Positions 44,738-54,138 of a stretch of DNA of 64,000 nt are shown here, one piece after another. The stretch comes from Pseudomonas hamedanensis (lineage in GTDB: Bacteria; Pseudomonadota; Gammaproteobacteria; Pseudomonadales; Pseudomonadaceae). The notes under the pieces are model-generated. The model had not been told where the DNA came from. It ran no database searches and was given only the letters and a program-made list of their open reading frames with translations. The DNA lies in NCBI RefSeq assembly GCF_014268595.2, contig NZ_CP077091.1:2564501-2628500 (forward strand), written 5' to 3'. The position numbers and the translations under genes were made by a program. Position 1 is the first letter of the stretch, and each line of letters starts with the position of its first letter.

Positions 44738-46936
44738 ATGACTTCTAACAACAAGCCCGCCACGGCGGTATCCGATCTGACGCTGAATCCTGCCGCCAAC
44801 AGCGCTTCACCGTCCAGGCCATCGGCTCCCTCGCGCCCGCTGTCGACCCAGCAATACCTGTATTTCACTGAAACCAACACCGACCGCATCCTCGACAACC
44901 TCGACGGCCTGCGCGATTCGGTGTTCCCGCGCCCACCTCACCAGGAAGGCGACAACGAGCAGCACAACGATCAGGAATTTCCGTCGGTGTGCCTGATCGG
45001 CCTCGGTCGCTGCGGCTCCAACATCGCCCTGGATGTTGCGGAGCTGGTGTACAACGCGCGCAAGTTCTACCTCAACGAATTCAACAACGAAGACCGCCCG
45101 GCGGATCGGCGTCTGGCCGACAAGGGCTACAGCCCGGCGCAGTGGATCAAGAACAACCTGCGCATCGGCACCAGCAAATCGACCAAACCGGTGTTTCTGG
45201 TCGAACCGCTGGTGATGCTCGGCGACCTCGACAAGGACATCGCCGGACGCATCCGTTTTTCGCGCAAGGGCGAGAAAAGCGGCTTCCTGCGCGACTACAG
45301 CAAAATGAAAATCATGGACTTGTCCGAAGTCCACGCCGGTGGCGCCGGTAACGCGCCGATCCTCGGCCAGTACCTGGCGAAGATCATCCTCAATAAGGAC
45401 ACCCAGCGCTTCTCCAGCCCCGACTGGAAAATGATCCACTCGTACCTGATCGACAGCTGCGGCATCAAAGCCAACCAGTCGCGCCTGTACTTTTCAATCT
45501 TCAGTGCCGGCGGCGGTACCGGTTCGGGCATGGCCTCGGAGTTTGGTCTGGCCCAGCAGCACTCGTACATGAACAAGACGTTCGACACCAAGCCGATGGA
45601 TGAACACGACGGCAAGAGCGGTCATTCGTTTGTGTTCGAGCCGATCTTCACCAGCGGCATCTGCGTGCTGCCGAATATTTCCGATCACCGCAGCGAAATG
45701 TCCGAGGCGCTGCACATCAACGCCGGGCGTTTGCTGTGCAAATACCTTTCGGAGGAATGGGACTTCTCCTACAACTTCGCCAACGAAGACAGCAGCGAAG
45801 CCAGCGTCATGGGCCGTATCCGCCCGTGGAACGCGATGATGCTGATCTCCAACGACATCATGCGTTACGCCGAAGAAAGCGATGACGGCAACATCCAGAA
45901 CATTGATGTCAATGCGATGGAGAAGCACGCCAACCAGTATATCTCGCAGCAGATCTTCAACATTCTCACGGCGCAGGCGGTTACCACCGACTACGACCAG
46001 AACTACTTCCGCCGCGCCGGCATCGACATCGGCGAGACCATTCGCCTGGATGCCAACGACCTGTTCATGAGCTTGGCCGGCCCGGTGGCGATTGCCTACG
46101 CCGAATCGGTGGTGCCGGAAACGCCGCCGCCGAGCAGCGACAAGTTCAAGGTCTTCGATAAAGAGCCACAGCGTCTGAACATCGATGACCTGTTCTTCCG
46201 CTCGATCGACTTGCCGCACTTCAACAAGGTTACCCAAGCCATCGAAGGCATCAGTTTGTTGCCGATCGAATCCAAGCGTTATCGCGCCTCGCTGGAGCAG
46301 TACAAGAATTCCGGTTACGACGCGGCGGCACTGCACGACCTGCACTTCTTCAAGAACTGCTCGTCGGTGGTCTCGATCGTCTCACTGCCGAAAGACTACA
46401 AGCTGTCCTACATGGACCTGAACCGGTTGAAAACCCACCTCAACAGCCTGTTCCCCAACACCACGCTCAAGCGTTACGCGTTGGTGATCGGCGCTTCGGC
46501 CAACCTGTCGCTGACCACCCTGATCGCCAAGAGCCCGTGCCTGTCGGACGACTTCCTGACCCTGATCGTGGCGTTCATCAAGCGCTGCTTCGCGAAGAAT
46601 CCGTACCGCTTCGACGAGACACTGGACAACTCGATTCTCGACTTCATCGTTCAAGAAGATTTTGACGAAGACCGCATCGACGAATTGCTGAACGAATTCG
46701 AGAATCCGGCGAAGATCCTCGATACCAACTGGTACGCGATCAAACCGATGTACGAGAAGAAATACCGCGAGCTGATCAACGACAAAGACAAGTTTGTCTC
46801 GATCAACGACATTCGTTTGTCCCGCGATTGCGTGAAGAAGTCGATCAAGTACCTGCGTGAGATCTACCGTCACCGGATTGGCAAGACCAAGGTTATTTCG
46901 CTGAATAACCATACCGGCAAGACTTATTCGGTCTGA
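44738..46936 (+). CDS. Tubulin/FtsZ-superfamily-like GTPase, standalone
   Basis: A 732-residue protein without signal peptide or membrane helices. After a Ser/Pro-rich N-tail (about 1-35) it shows tubulin-like nucleotide loops in order: T1-like SVCLIGLGRCGSNIALD (83-99), T3-like GGAGNAPILGQYLA (201-214) and the tubulin signature SAGGGTGSGMASE (256-268). LDANDLFMSLAGPVAIAYA (437-455) is a possible T7 catalytic loop. The C-terminal ~280 residues are unlike FtsZ. It is much longer than FtsZ (~390) and resembles FtsZ-like/Tubulin_2 proteins, whose roles are unknown. The ATG with AGGTG nine bases upstream is preferred to a GTG at 44684. No operon partner is visible. Confidence 0.68.
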   Translation: MTSNNKPATAVSDLTLNPAANSASPSRPSAPSRPLSTQQYLYFTETNTDRILDNLDGLRDSVFPRPPHQEGDNEQHNDQEFPSVCLIGLGRCGSNIALDVAELVYNARKFYLNEFNNEDRPADRRLADKGYSPAQWIKNNLRIGTSKSTKPVFLVEPLVMLGDLDKDIAGRIRFSRKGEKSGFLRDYSKMKIMDLSEVHAGGAGNAPILGQYLAKIILNKDTQRFSSPDWKMIHSYLIDSCGIKANQSRLYFSIFSAGGGTGSGMASEFGLAQQHSYMNKTFDTKPMDEHDGKSGHSFVFEPIFTSGICVLPNISDHRSEMSEALHINAGRLLCKYLSEEWDFSYNFANEDSSEASVMGRIRPWNAMMLISNDIMRYAEESDDGNIQNIDVNAMEKHANQYISQQIFNILTAQAVTTDYDQNYFRRAGIDIGETIRLDANDLFMSLAGPVAIAYAESVVPETPPPSSDKFKVFDKEPQRLNIDDLFFRSIDLPHFNKVTQAIEGISLLPIESKRYRASLEQYKNSGYDAAALHDLHFFKNCSSVVSIVSLPKDYKLSYMDLNRLKTHLNSLFPNTTLKRYALVIGASANLSLTTLIAKSPCLSDDFLTLIVAFIKRCFAKNPYRFDETLDNSILDFIVQEDFDEDRIDELLNEFENPAKILDTNWYAIKPMYEKKYRELINDKDKFVSINDIRLSRDCVKKSIKYLREIYRHRIGKTKVISLNNHTGKTYSV

Positions 46937-46978
46937 TCCGGCACCGAGTCGCCCCATTCGCGAGCAGGCTCGTCCCCA

Positions 46979-47085
46979 TGATCGTTCCCACGCTCTGCGT
47001 GGGAATGCATCAATGGACGCTCTGCGTCCGCATTGGGACGCAGAGCGTCCCGGCTGCATTCCCACGCGGAGCGCGGGAACGATCA
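46979..47085. repeat. Inverted repeat of the GATCGTTCCCACGC family
   Basis: Third copy of the family. Arms TGATCGTTCCCACGCTCTGC and near reverse complement, inner arms GGACGCTCTGCGTCC / GGACGCAGAGCGTCC nearly perfect. A REP half-element (TTCGCGAGCAGGCTCG) directly precedes it at 46958. Confidence 0.85.
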
Positions 47086-47114
47086 AATCTTGCTGAACCA
47101 ACATCCAGAAACAA

Positions 47115-47138
47115 TTAAGCGGCCCTAAAGCCGCTTAA
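47115..47138. terminator. Inverted repeat between convergent tubulin-like and DUF2288 genes
   Basis: Perfect 9-bp inverted repeat TTAAGCGGC-CCTAAA-GCCGCTTAA. The A/T-flanked stem could work as a bidirectional terminator, though the T run is only two bases. Confidence 0.5.
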
Positions 47139-47262
47139 TAAACTGTTCCCGTTACGTTTACGTCACCGTGATGCGTGGTGTTTCTCTACGGCAACGTGCC
47201 ATCACGCTACTCCGCTACACACTTGCGGCGCGACAAGGCAAGCACCAAAAAGGTGCAATCAA

Positions 47263-47568
47263 TCAAGTCGCCGCCCTTTCCTGGATCAGAATCCACGGCG
47301 AAACCACCACCGCCCAGAGCTGTGGATCACGCTCGAAGATATCCAGCGCCCGCGTTTCAGACAGCTTGGCGACCTTGTCGTCGGCCAGCCAGGCCGCGAC
47401 TTTCTCGCCTTCATCCGATGCCACGGCCTCGGCAGCGGCGATCAAATCCAGGTCAGGGTCGACCCACAATAGGGCACCCTTGGCGAAGAACGGCTCCAGC
47501 TCCTTCCAGGTGATAGATGCCGTTTCACCAAGCAGCTTGGCATAGAGGGTGCTAGGTTCTTGATTCAT
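47263..47568 (-). CDS. DUF2288 family protein
   Basis: A 101-residue cytoplasmic acidic protein. Family landmarks are LLGETASITWKELEPFFAKG, WVDPDLDLIAAAEAVASDE and the C-terminal PQLWAVVVSPWILIQERA. Function unknown. Its product is about the right length for the family. The gene is convergent with the tubulin-like gene and divergent from braC. Confidence 0.8.
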   Translation of the reverse strand: MNQEPSTLYAKLLGETASITWKELEPFFAKGALLWVDPDLDLIAAAEAVASDEGEKVAAWLADDKVAKLSETRALDIFERDPQLWAVVVSPWILIQERAAT

Positions 47569-47920
47569 GGGAACTGTCCGGAAAAGAAATCGACGCGAAT
47601 CATAAACGTTGGTGGTCCGTCAGAAAAACCCGGTTGCAAATGGCTGCACCGAACGAAAAGAGCAGGAACGCCAGGGAATGCTGCTGTTTAGGCTATATGC
47701 CTACGAATGCCCCGCCGCGATTCTGTCTTTTTCATTCAAAAATGCGACACCCCCAAGTTTTGCCCCGTGACGCCTGCTTCCCAGTTGAACAAGCGGCGCT
47801 CTACACTGTACCGGTACAGTTGCCGGGGGCATTTCCGGAGGGTATCGCAAAGATATCTGTCCCGGTTCTGCTGCTGCGGCGCCAGAACTCTAAAAAATAC
47901 AACAGTAAGAGTGGAGCACT
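47569..47920 (+). other. braC upstream region
   Basis: About 350 bp between divergent DUF2288 and braC. It contains a perfect 16-bp palindrome at 47805-47820 and a GTGGAG ribosome site just before braC. Open frames here lack ribosome sites. Confidence 0.5.
47805..47820. promoter_or_regulatory. 16-bp palindrome upstream of braC
   Basis: ACTGTACCGGTACAGT is perfectly self-complementary and lies about 100 bp before the braC start. Candidate operator for an unidentified dimeric regulator. Confidence 0.5.
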
Positions 47921-49048
47921 ATGACTAAGGCTACTAAGCAGATTTCCAAACTGTTTGCCGCTATGGTTCTGGCCGGGGTTGCCAGCCATTCGTTCGCAGC
48001 TGACACCATCAAGATCGGTATCGCAGGTCCCAAGACCGGTCCAGTAGCCCAGTACGGCGACATGCAGTTCAGTGGCGCCAAAATGGCCATCGAGCAGATC
48101 AACGCCAAGGGCGGCGTCGACGGCAAGCAACTGCAAGCCGTTGAATACGACGATGCCTGCGATCCGAAACAAGCGGTTGCGGTAGCGAACAAGGTCGTCA
48201 ACGACGGCGTCAAGTTCGTGGTCGGTCACCTGTGCTCCAGCTCCACTCAGCCGGCTTCGGACATCTACGAAGACGAAGGCGTGATCATGATCACCCCGGC
48301 CGCCACCAGCCCGGACATCACCGCCCGTGGCTACAAAATGATCTTCCGTACTATCGGTCTGGACAGCGCGCAGGGCCCTGCCGCCGGTAACTACATCGCC
48401 GATCACGTCAAACCGAAAGTGGTTGGCGTGCTGCACGACAAACAGCAATACGGTGAAGGCATCGCCACCGCCGTCAAATCGACCCTCGAGAAGAAAGGCA
48501 CCAAGGTTGCCGTGTTCGAAGGCGTCAACGCCGGCGACAAAGACTTCTCGGCGATCATCGCCAAGCTCAAGCAAGCCGGCGTCGACTTCGTCTACTACGG
48601 CGGCTACCACCCGGAGCTGGGCCTGATCCTGCGCCAGGCTCAGGAAAAAGGCCTGAAAGCCCGCTTCATGGGTCCGGAAGGCGTGGGTAACGACTCGATC
48701 ACCCAGATCGCCAAGGACGCATCCGAAGGCCTGCTGGTGACCCTGCCGAAATCCTTCGACCAGGATCCGGCCAACGTCGCCCTGGCTGACGCATTCAAAG
48801 CCAAGAAGGAAGACCCGAGCGGTCCGTTCGTGTTCCCGTCCTACTCGGCTGTGACCGTGATTGCCGAAGGCATCAAGGCTGCCAAGTCCGAAGACGCAAC
48901 CAAAGTGGCTGAAGCCATTCACGCCGGTTCGTTCAAAACTCCGACTGGCGAGCTGAGCTTCGACGACAAGGGCGACCTGAAAGACTTCAAATTTGTGGTC
49001 TACGAGTGGCACAACGGCAAACCTAAAACCGAAGTTTCGCCTCAGTAA
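47921..49048 (+). CDS. braC: Branched-chain amino acid ABC transporter, substrate-binding protein BraC
   Basis: A 375-residue periplasmic binding protein for leucine, isoleucine and valine (also alanine and threonine in P. aeruginosa). Signal peptide MTKATKQISKLFAAMVLAGV ends SHSFA|ADTIKIGIAGP. Landmarks are the Leu/Ile/Val-binding start IKIGIAGPKTGPVAQYGDMQ, GHLCSSSTQPASDIYEDEG and DFVYYGGYHPELGLI. First of braCDEFG, separated from braD by a terminator-like hairpin and 230 bp, so the binding protein is probably made in excess. Confidence 0.95.
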   Translation: MTKATKQISKLFAAMVLAGVASHSFAADTIKIGIAGPKTGPVAQYGDMQFSGAKMAIEQINAKGGVDGKQLQAVEYDDACDPKQAVAVANKVVNDGVKFVVGHLCSSSTQPASDIYEDEGVIMITPAATSPDITARGYKMIFRTIGLDSAQGPAAGNYIADHVKPKVVGVLHDKQQYGEGIATAVKSTLEKKGTKVAVFEGVNAGDKDFSAIIAKLKQAGVDFVYYGGYHPELGLILRQAQEKGLKARFMGPEGVGNDSITQIAKDASEGLLVTLPKSFDQDPANVALADAFKAKKEDPSGPFVFPSYSAVTVIAEGIKAAKSEDATKVAEAIHAGSFKTPTGELSFDDKGDLKDFKFVVYEWHNGKPKTEVSPQ

Positions 49049-49072
49049 GGCCTTGCCTGACTGACTGCCAAT

Positions 49073-49103
49073 AAAGCCCACGGCGTGCCGTGGGCTTTGT
49101 TTT
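49073..49103 (+). terminator. Hairpin terminator between braC and braD
   Basis: Stem AAAGCCCACGGC / GCCGTGGGCTTT with a two-base GT between the listed arms, followed by GTTTT. Partial read-through would give the braC excess usual for ABC binding proteins. Confidence 0.85.
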
Positions 49104-49279
49104 ACGAACGTATTGGGCCGCGCTGGCGTGATCCGCCAGTCTCCCCACCTGAAAATCTCAAAACCGTCATCAGCGGTTCGCTGGCAAAACCCGGATTCGA
49201 AGTGGATAAAGATCCACGGGGCCGGGCGGGAAAATGACTCCACCAGTGAAATGCGTATCAGGTTTTTAGGAGCGCTGTA

Positions 49280-50203
49280 ATGCCTGACATCTATCACTTC
49301 TTCCAACAGCTGGTTAACGGCCTCAACGTTGGCAGCATGTATGCCCTGATCGCCATCGGCTACACGATGGTTTACGGCATCATTGGAATGATCAACTTCG
49401 CCCACGGCGAGGTGTACATGATCGGCTCCTACGTGGCGTTCATCGCCATTGCCGGGCTGACCATGATGGGACTCGACAGTGTCCCGCTGTTGATGACCGC
49501 GGCGTTCATCGCCAGCATCGTCGTCACCAGTTCCTACGGTTACAGCATCGAACGGATCGCCTACCGCCCCCTGCGTGGCAGCAACCGTCTGATCCCGCTG
49601 ATTTCCGCCATCGGTATGTCGATCTTCCTGCAGAACACCGTTCTGCTGGCGCAAGACTCCAAGGACAAAGCTATCCCCAACCTGATCCCGGGCAACTTCG
49701 CCTTCGGTCCAGGTGGCGCACAAGAAGTGCTGATTTCCTACATGCAGATCGTGGTGTTCGTGGTTACCCTGATCGCCATGCTCGGCCTGACCCTGTTCAT
49801 CTCCCGTTCCCGCCTGGGCCGCGCCTGCCGCGCCTGTGCCGAGGACATCAAGATGGCCAACCTGCTCGGCATCAACACCAACAACATCATCGCCCTGACC
49901 TTCGTCATCGGTGCTGCGCTGGCTGCCGTTGCGGCGGTCCTGCTGAGCATGCAATACGGCGTGATCAACCCCAACGCCGGTTTCCTCGTCGGCCTCAAGG
50001 CCTTCACCGCTGCGGTACTGGGCGGCATCGGCAGCATCCCAGGGGCCATGCTCGGCGGGTTGGTGCTGGGTGTAGCGGAAGCGTTCGGTGCCGATATCTT
50101 CGGCGACCAGTACAAGGACGTCGTGGCGTTCGGCTTGCTGGTTCTGGTGCTGTTGTTCCGTCCGACCGGCATTCTGGGCCGTCCGGAGGTTGAGAAAGTA
50201 TGA
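49280..50203 (+). CDS. braD: Branched-chain amino acid permease BraD (LivH)
   Basis: A 307-residue inner-membrane permease with about eight helices. [27 protein letters not shown] and [14 protein letters not shown] are the LivH start; [20 protein letters not shown] is the cytoplasmic coupling loop that contacts the ATPases. The strong ribosome site TTAGGAG precedes the ATG. Its stop overlaps the braE start (ATGA). Confidence 0.95.
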   Translation: MPDIYHFFQQLVNGLNVGSMYALIAIGYTMVYGIIGMINFAHGEVYMIGSYVAFIAIAGLTMMGLDSVPLLMTAAFIASIVVTSSYGYSIERIAYRPLRGSNRLIPLISAIGMSIFLQNTVLLAQDSKDKAIPNLIPGNFAFGPGGAQEVLISYMQIVVFVVTLIAMLGLTLFISRSRLGRACRACAEDIKMANLLGINTNNIIALTFVIGAALAAVAAVLLSMQYGVINPNAGFLVGLKAFTAAVLGGIGSIPGAMLGGLVLGVAEAFGADIFGDQYKDVVAFGLLVLVLLFRPTGILGRPEVEKV

Positions 50204-51456
50204 CTAGGAATCTTAAACAGGCACTGTTCAGTGCCTTGCTGGTGTGGGCTGTGGCCTACCCGGTACTCGGTCTCAAACTGACCATCGTCGGCATCAATCT
50301 GGAAGTGCACAACACCAGCCCTGCGGTACTCGCGACCATCGCGATCTGCTCGGTGCTGATGTTTTTGCGCGTGCTGTTCAACCAGCAGATCAGCAAGGCC
50401 TGGCGTTCTTCGCCGGGCATGCCGCTGATTCCGGCCAAGGCCAGCAACTTCCTGACCCTGCCCTCTACCCAGCGTTATTTCATCATTGGGCTGATTGTGC
50501 TGGCGCTGGTGTGGCCGTTCTTCGGCTCCCGTGGCGCGGTGGATATCGCCACGCTGATCCTGATCTACGTGATGCTCGGCCTCGGTCTGAACATCGTCGT
50601 CGGTCTGGCCGGTCTGCTTGACCTGGGTTACGTCGGTTTTTACGCCGTCGGCGCCTACAGCTACGCGCTGCTGTCGCATTATTACGGCCTGAGTTTCTGG
50701 ATCTGCCTGCCGATTGCCGGCCTGATGGCGGCGACGTTCGGCTTCCTGCTGGGCTTCCCGGTATTGCGTCTGCGCGGCGACTATCTGGCGATCGTGACCT
50801 TGGGTTTCGGCGAGATCATCCGTCTGTTCCTGCGTAACCTGACGGACATCACCGGCGGCCCGAACGGCATCAGCAACATCGAGAAACCGACGTTCTTCGG
50901 CCTGACCTTCGAGCGTAAAGCGGCCGAAGGCCTGCAGACGTTCCATGAGTATTTCGGCCTGCAATACAACTCGATCAACAAGGTGATCTTCCTCTACCTC
51001 GTTGCCCTGTTGCTGGCGCTGGCAGCGCTGTTCGTCATCAACCGTTTGCTGCGCATGCCGATCGGCCGTGCCTGGGAAGCGCTGCGTGAAGATGAAATCG
51101 CCTGCCGTGCGCTGGGTCTGAACCCGACAGTGATCAAGCTTTCCGCGTTCACCCTGGGCGCCGCGTTTGCCGGTTTCGCCGGCAGCTTCTTCGCCGCGCG
51201 TCAGGGTCTGGTGACGCCCGAGTCGTTTACCTTCATCGAGTCGGCGATCATCCTCGCCATCGTCGTGTTGGGCGGGATGGGCTCGCAGTTGGGCGTGATC
51301 CTGGCGGCGATCGTGATGATCCTGTTGCCGGAAATGATGCGTGAGTTCAGCGAGTACCGCATGTTGATGTTCGGCGCGCTGATGGTGTTGATGATGATCT
51401 GGCGTCCACAAGGTCTGCTGCCGATGCAACGCCCACACATGGAGTTGCGCAAATGA
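50200..51456 (+). CDS. braE: Branched-chain amino acid permease BraE (LivM)
   Basis: A 418-residue inner-membrane permease partner of Bra[32 protein letters not shown] is the LivM core and [20 protein letters not shown] the ATPase-coupling loop. The N-terminal ~100 residues form an extra hydrophobic extension typical of Pseudomonas BraE. Overlaps braD and braF by 4 bp each, so the three are tightly coupled. Confidence 0.95.
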   Translation: MTRNLKQALFSALLVWAVAYPVLGLKLTIVGINLEVHNTSPAVLATIAICSVLMFLRVLFNQQISKAWRSSPGMPLIPAKASNFLTLPSTQRYFIIGLIVLALVWPFFGSRGAVDIATLILIYVMLGLGLNIVVGLAGLLDLGYVGFYAVGAYSYALLSHYYGLSFWICLPIAGLMAATFGFLLGFPVLRLRGDYLAIVTLGFGEIIRLFLRNLTDITGGPNGISNIEKPTFFGLTFERKAAEGLQTFHEYFGLQYNSINKVIFLYLVALLLALAALFVINRLLRMPIGRAWEALREDEIACRALGLNPTVIKLSAFTLGAAFAGFAGSFFAARQGLVTPESFTFIESAIILAIVVLGGMGSQLGVILAAIVMILLPEMMREFSEYRMLMFGALMVLMMIWRPQGLLPMQRPHMELRK

Positions 51457-52220
51457 GCCGCGAGATCCTTAAAGTCGAAAATCTAAGCATGCGCTTCGGC
51501 GGCTTGCTGGCGGTCAACGGCGTGGCGCTGACCGTCAAAGAGAAACAGGTTGTTGCGCTGATCGGGCCGAACGGCGCCGGCAAAACCACCGTGTTCAACT
51601 GCCTGACCGGTTTCTATCAGCCTACCGGCGGCAGCATCCTGCTCGACGGCGAGCCGATCCAGGGCCTGCCGGGCCACAAGATCGCCCTCAAAGGCGTGGT
51701 GCGTACGTTCCAGAACGTGCGTTTGTTCAAGGACATGACGGCGGTCGAGAACCTGTTGATCGCCCAGCACCGTCACCTGAACACCAACTTCCTGTCCGGC
51801 CTGTTCAAGACCCCGGCGTTCCGCAAAAGCGAGCGCGAGGCCATGGAGTTTGCCGAGTACTGGCTGGAAAAGGTCAACCTCAAAGAGTTCGCCAATCGTA
51901 CCGCCGGCACCCTCGCCTACGGCCAGCAACGGCGTCTGGAAATCGCTCGCTGCATGATGACCCGCCCGCGGATTCTCATGCTCGACGAACCGGCCGCCGG
52001 CCTGAACCCGAAGGAAACCGAAGACCTCAAGGCGTTGATCGGCGTGCTGCGTGAAGAGCACAACGTCACCGTGCTGCTGATCGAGCACGACATGAAACTG
52101 GTCATGAGCATTTCCGACCACATCGTCGTGATCAACCAGGGCACGCCACTGGCCGACGGTACGCCGGAACAGATCCGCGACAATCCTGAAGTGATCAAAG
52201 CCTACCTGGGGGAAGCGTAA
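51453..52220 (+). CDS. braF: Branched-chain amino acid ABC ATPase BraF (LivG)
   Basis: A 255-residue ATP-binding subunit. Walker [10 protein letters not shown] (about 37-45), signature segment [16 protein letters not shown] (LAYGQ in place of LSGGQ, normal for LivG), Walker [13 protein letters not shown] and switch His in [11 protein letters not shown]. Forms a heterodimer with BraG. Immediately followed by braG (TAAATG). Confidence 0.95.
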   Translation: MSREILKVENLSMRFGGLLAVNGVALTVKEKQVVALIGPNGAGKTTVFNCLTGFYQPTGGSILLDGEPIQGLPGHKIALKGVVRTFQNVRLFKDMTAVENLLIAQHRHLNTNFLSGLFKTPAFRKSEREAMEFAEYWLEKVNLKEFANRTAGTLAYGQQRRLEIARCMMTRPRILMLDEPAAGLNPKETEDLKALIGVLREEHNVTVLLIEHDMKLVMSISDHIVVINQGTPLADGTPEQIRDNPEVIKAYLGEA

Positions 52221-52922
52221 ATGCTGCAGTTCGAAAACGTTTCCACCTTCTACGGCAAGATCCAGGCCCTGCACAGCGTCAATGTCGAAGTCCGTCAGGG
52301 CGAGATCGTCACGCTGATCGGCGCCAACGGTGCCGGCAAATCCACGCTGCTGATGACGCTGTGCGGTTCACCGCAGGCGCACAGCGGCAGCATCCGCTAC
52401 ATGGGTGAGGAACTGGTCGGCCAGGACTCGTCGCAGATCATGCGCAAGAGCATTGCCGTGGTCCCGGAAGGTCGTCGAGTGTTTGCCCGTCTGACTGTGG
52501 AAGAAAACCTGTCCATGGGCGGATTTTTCACCGACAAGGGCGACTATCAAGAACAGATGGACAAGGTCCTCGGACTTTTCCCACGCCTGAAAGAACGCTT
52601 CAACCAGCGCGGCGGCACCATGTCCGGCGGCGAACAGCAAATGCTCGCCATCGGCCGTGCGCTGATGAGCAAGCCGAAACTGTTGCTGCTCGACGAGCCG
52701 TCGCTGGGCCTGGCGCCGATCATCATCCAGCAGATCTTCGACATCATCGAACAGCTGCGCAAGGACGGTGTGACCGTGTTCCTGGTCGAGCAGAACGCCA
52801 ACCAGGCGCTGAAAATCGCCGACCGCGCCTACGTGCTGGAGAACGGCCGCGTGGTCATGCAAGGCACCGGTGAAGCGCTGCTGACCGATCCGAAAGTGCG
52901 CGAGGCGTATTTGGGCGGTTGA
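52221..52922 (+). CDS. braG: Branched-chain amino acid ABC ATPase BraG (LivF)
   Basis: A 233-residue ATP-binding subunit. Walker A GANGAGKST (about 34-42), signature MSGGEQQMLAIGRALM, Walker B LLLLDEPSLGLAP and H-loop replaced by Gln in LVEQNANQAL, as normal for LivF. Last gene of the operon, followed by a strong terminator. Confidence 0.95.
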   Translation: MLQFENVSTFYGKIQALHSVNVEVRQGEIVTLIGANGAGKSTLLMTLCGSPQAHSGSIRYMGEELVGQDSSQIMRKSIAVVPEGRRVFARLTVEENLSMGGFFTDKGDYQEQMDKVLGLFPRLKERFNQRGGTMSGGEQQMLAIGRALMSKPKLLLLDEPSLGLAPIIIQQIFDIIEQLRKDGVTVFLVEQNANQALKIADRAYVLENGRVVMQGTGEALLTDPKVREAYLGG

Positions 52923-52936
52923 GGGATATCGCTAAA

Positions 52937-52964
52937 TTAAAAACGGCCTTCGGGCCGTTTTTAA
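52937..52964. terminator. Bidirectional terminator between braG and the orphan ACP
   Basis: Stem TTAAAAACGGCC / GGCCGTTTTTAA with a TTCG tetraloop. A and T runs on both sides let it serve the convergent braG and ACP genes. Confidence 0.93.
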
Positions 52965-53001
52965 TTTTAAAGCGAAGTTAAACCAACGTTCGACTTAATA
53001 G

Positions 53002-53241
53002 TCATGAGCCAATCTGCGCTTTAATGTAGTCGATGGCTTGTTGAACAGTTGCGATGTCTTCGGCAGCGTCGCCTAGAATCTTTACATCAAACTCGTCCTC
53101 CAACGCCATAACCAACTCAACCACAGCCAAGGAGTCCGCTCCTAAATCGGCTGAAAAATCGGCTGGACCTACAACGTCCACCGGATCTATGCCAAGACTT
53201 CCTGAAACAATTTCCTTTACCCGCTCTTCTACAGTAGCCAT
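53002..53241 (-). CDS. Orphan acyl carrier protein
   Basis: A 79-residue acyl carrier protein. The phosphopantetheine site is ADLGADSLAVVELVMALEDE with Ser37, and helices 1 and 4 read VEERVKEIVSGSLG and VQQAIDYIKAQIGS. It starts MATVEERVKE with AAGGAGC six bases upstream. It is not the housekeeping acpP, which sits in a fab cluster; here there are no fatty-acid or polyketide genes nearby. Codon use is unlike the neighbours (ATA, TTA, CTA, GGA, TCA, GTA), and an AT-rich gap lies upstream, so recent acquisition is likely. Confidence 0.88.
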   Translation of the reverse strand: MATVEERVKEIVSGSLGIDPVDVVGPADFSADLGADSLAVVELVMALEDEFDVKILGDAAEDIATVQQAIDYIKAQIGS

Positions 53242-53289
53242 TCGATGCTCCTTAATTCTCGTCCGATGCCACTCTTTATTTCCTTGCAA

Positions 53290-53586
53290 ACTCCCGCTTC
53301 AGTACCGCTTCTTGACAGGCTCCATAGCGTAACAAGGACCAATGATAGAGGTTCATTTCTTAATCTTTGAAATAAGCGTCATAAATATTCTTCCTAGTAG
53401 ATGACTGACCAGATTTGAATATAACCACTTGAAAAATACTGACCACTGTTATAAATGACAGTTTTTTAGACGCATCGGCGATAAAAAATTCTTTTATTAC
53501 ACTGCCATTCTTCCTTCAAATAATTGATCGGAGCCTGAAAGTTTCAGCCAAGTTATTCGAGATATTTGGCGCCCCCAAGGAATCTC
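53290..53586. other. AT-rich gene-free stretch upstream of the ACP
   Basis: About 300 bp, clearly richer in A and T than the rest of the window between about 53340 and 53530. No open frame with a ribosome site is seen on either strand. It probably carries the ACP promoter; no insertion-sequence ends or direct repeats were recognised. Confidence 0.6.
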
Positions 53587-53676
53587 TGTGGGAGCGGGCT
53601 TGCTCGCGAAAGCAGTGTGTCAGTTAACGAAGATGTCGAATGATTCACCGCTTTCGCGAGCAAGCCCGCTCCCACA
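53587..53676. repeat. REP pair (GTGGGAGCGGGCTTGC type)
   Basis: Arms TGTGGGAGCGGGCTTGCTCG and reverse complement around a ~45-bp centre. Second complete copy of this subtype; it marks the boundary between the AT-rich gap and the buf operon. Confidence 0.86.
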
Positions 53677-53722
53677 CGGGATAACCGTGTCAGGAAAAAT
53701 TCCGGAAAAGTTTTGCGCCCGC

Positions 53723-53750
53723 TGTAACGCATCGCTGTGAGCTTTCTCTA
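53723..53750 (+). promoter_or_regulatory. Possible ECF-sigma promoter of the bufferin operon
   Basis: TGTAAC at 53723-53728 resembles the -35 element of ECF promoters that drive DUF2282 operons in other proteobacteria (for example GTAAC in Caulobacter SigF targets). No convincing -10 is seen at the right spacing, so the call is weak. Confidence 0.3.
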
Positions 53751-53807
53751 GAGGGACAAGCAAGCGCAAACCGCTTGCAGAAACCCTGATAAATCTGGAG
53801 AAACATC

Positions 53808-54113
53808 ATGACTGCGACTACCCGTACCCTGTCCGCCACCGCCCTGGTTCTGGCCCTCGGTTCCGCTCTGAGCATCGCCACTGTCTCCACTGCACAAGCC
53901 GCCGATGCCAACATGGAAAAATGCTTCGGCGTGGCGCTGAAAGGCAAGAATGATTGCGCCGCAGGTGCAGGCACCACCTGTGCCGGCACGGCGAAAATGG
54001 ACTATCAGGCCAACGCCTGGAAGCTCGTTCCGAAAGGCACCTGCATCACCACCGAAAGCAAAACCTCGCCGAGCGGTTTCGGTCAGCTCGAAGCCTTTAA
54101 AGCCAAGTCCTGA
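53808..54113 (+). CDS. bufA: BufA1-type bufferin precursor (DUF2282)
   Basis: A 101-residue exported peptide precursor. The signal peptide runs to STAQA|ADAN (cut after residue 31), and the mature part has four cysteines at 39, 50, 58 and 79 in [18 protein letters not shown] and GTCITT. This is the DUF2282/BufA1 pattern. In the described bufferin systems the MNIO enzyme turns core Cys residues into thiooxazole-type groups that bind copper, and the product buffers copper in the periplasm. It has a GGAG ribosome site and leads a four-gene operon. Confidence 0.85.
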   Translation: MTATTRTLSATALVLALGSALSIATVSTAQAADANMEKCFGVALKGKNDCAAGAGTTCAGTAKMDYQANAWKLVPKGTCITTESKTSPSGFGQLEAFKAKS

Positions 54114-54138
54114 TCGTTGGTCTGCCTGAGTGACGCCC

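Noticed and set aside
47801..49954. 717-codon open frame antisense to braC and part of braD
   Set aside because: Antisense shadow of two well-supported genes; composition is His/Asp/Gly-rich with no family resemblance.
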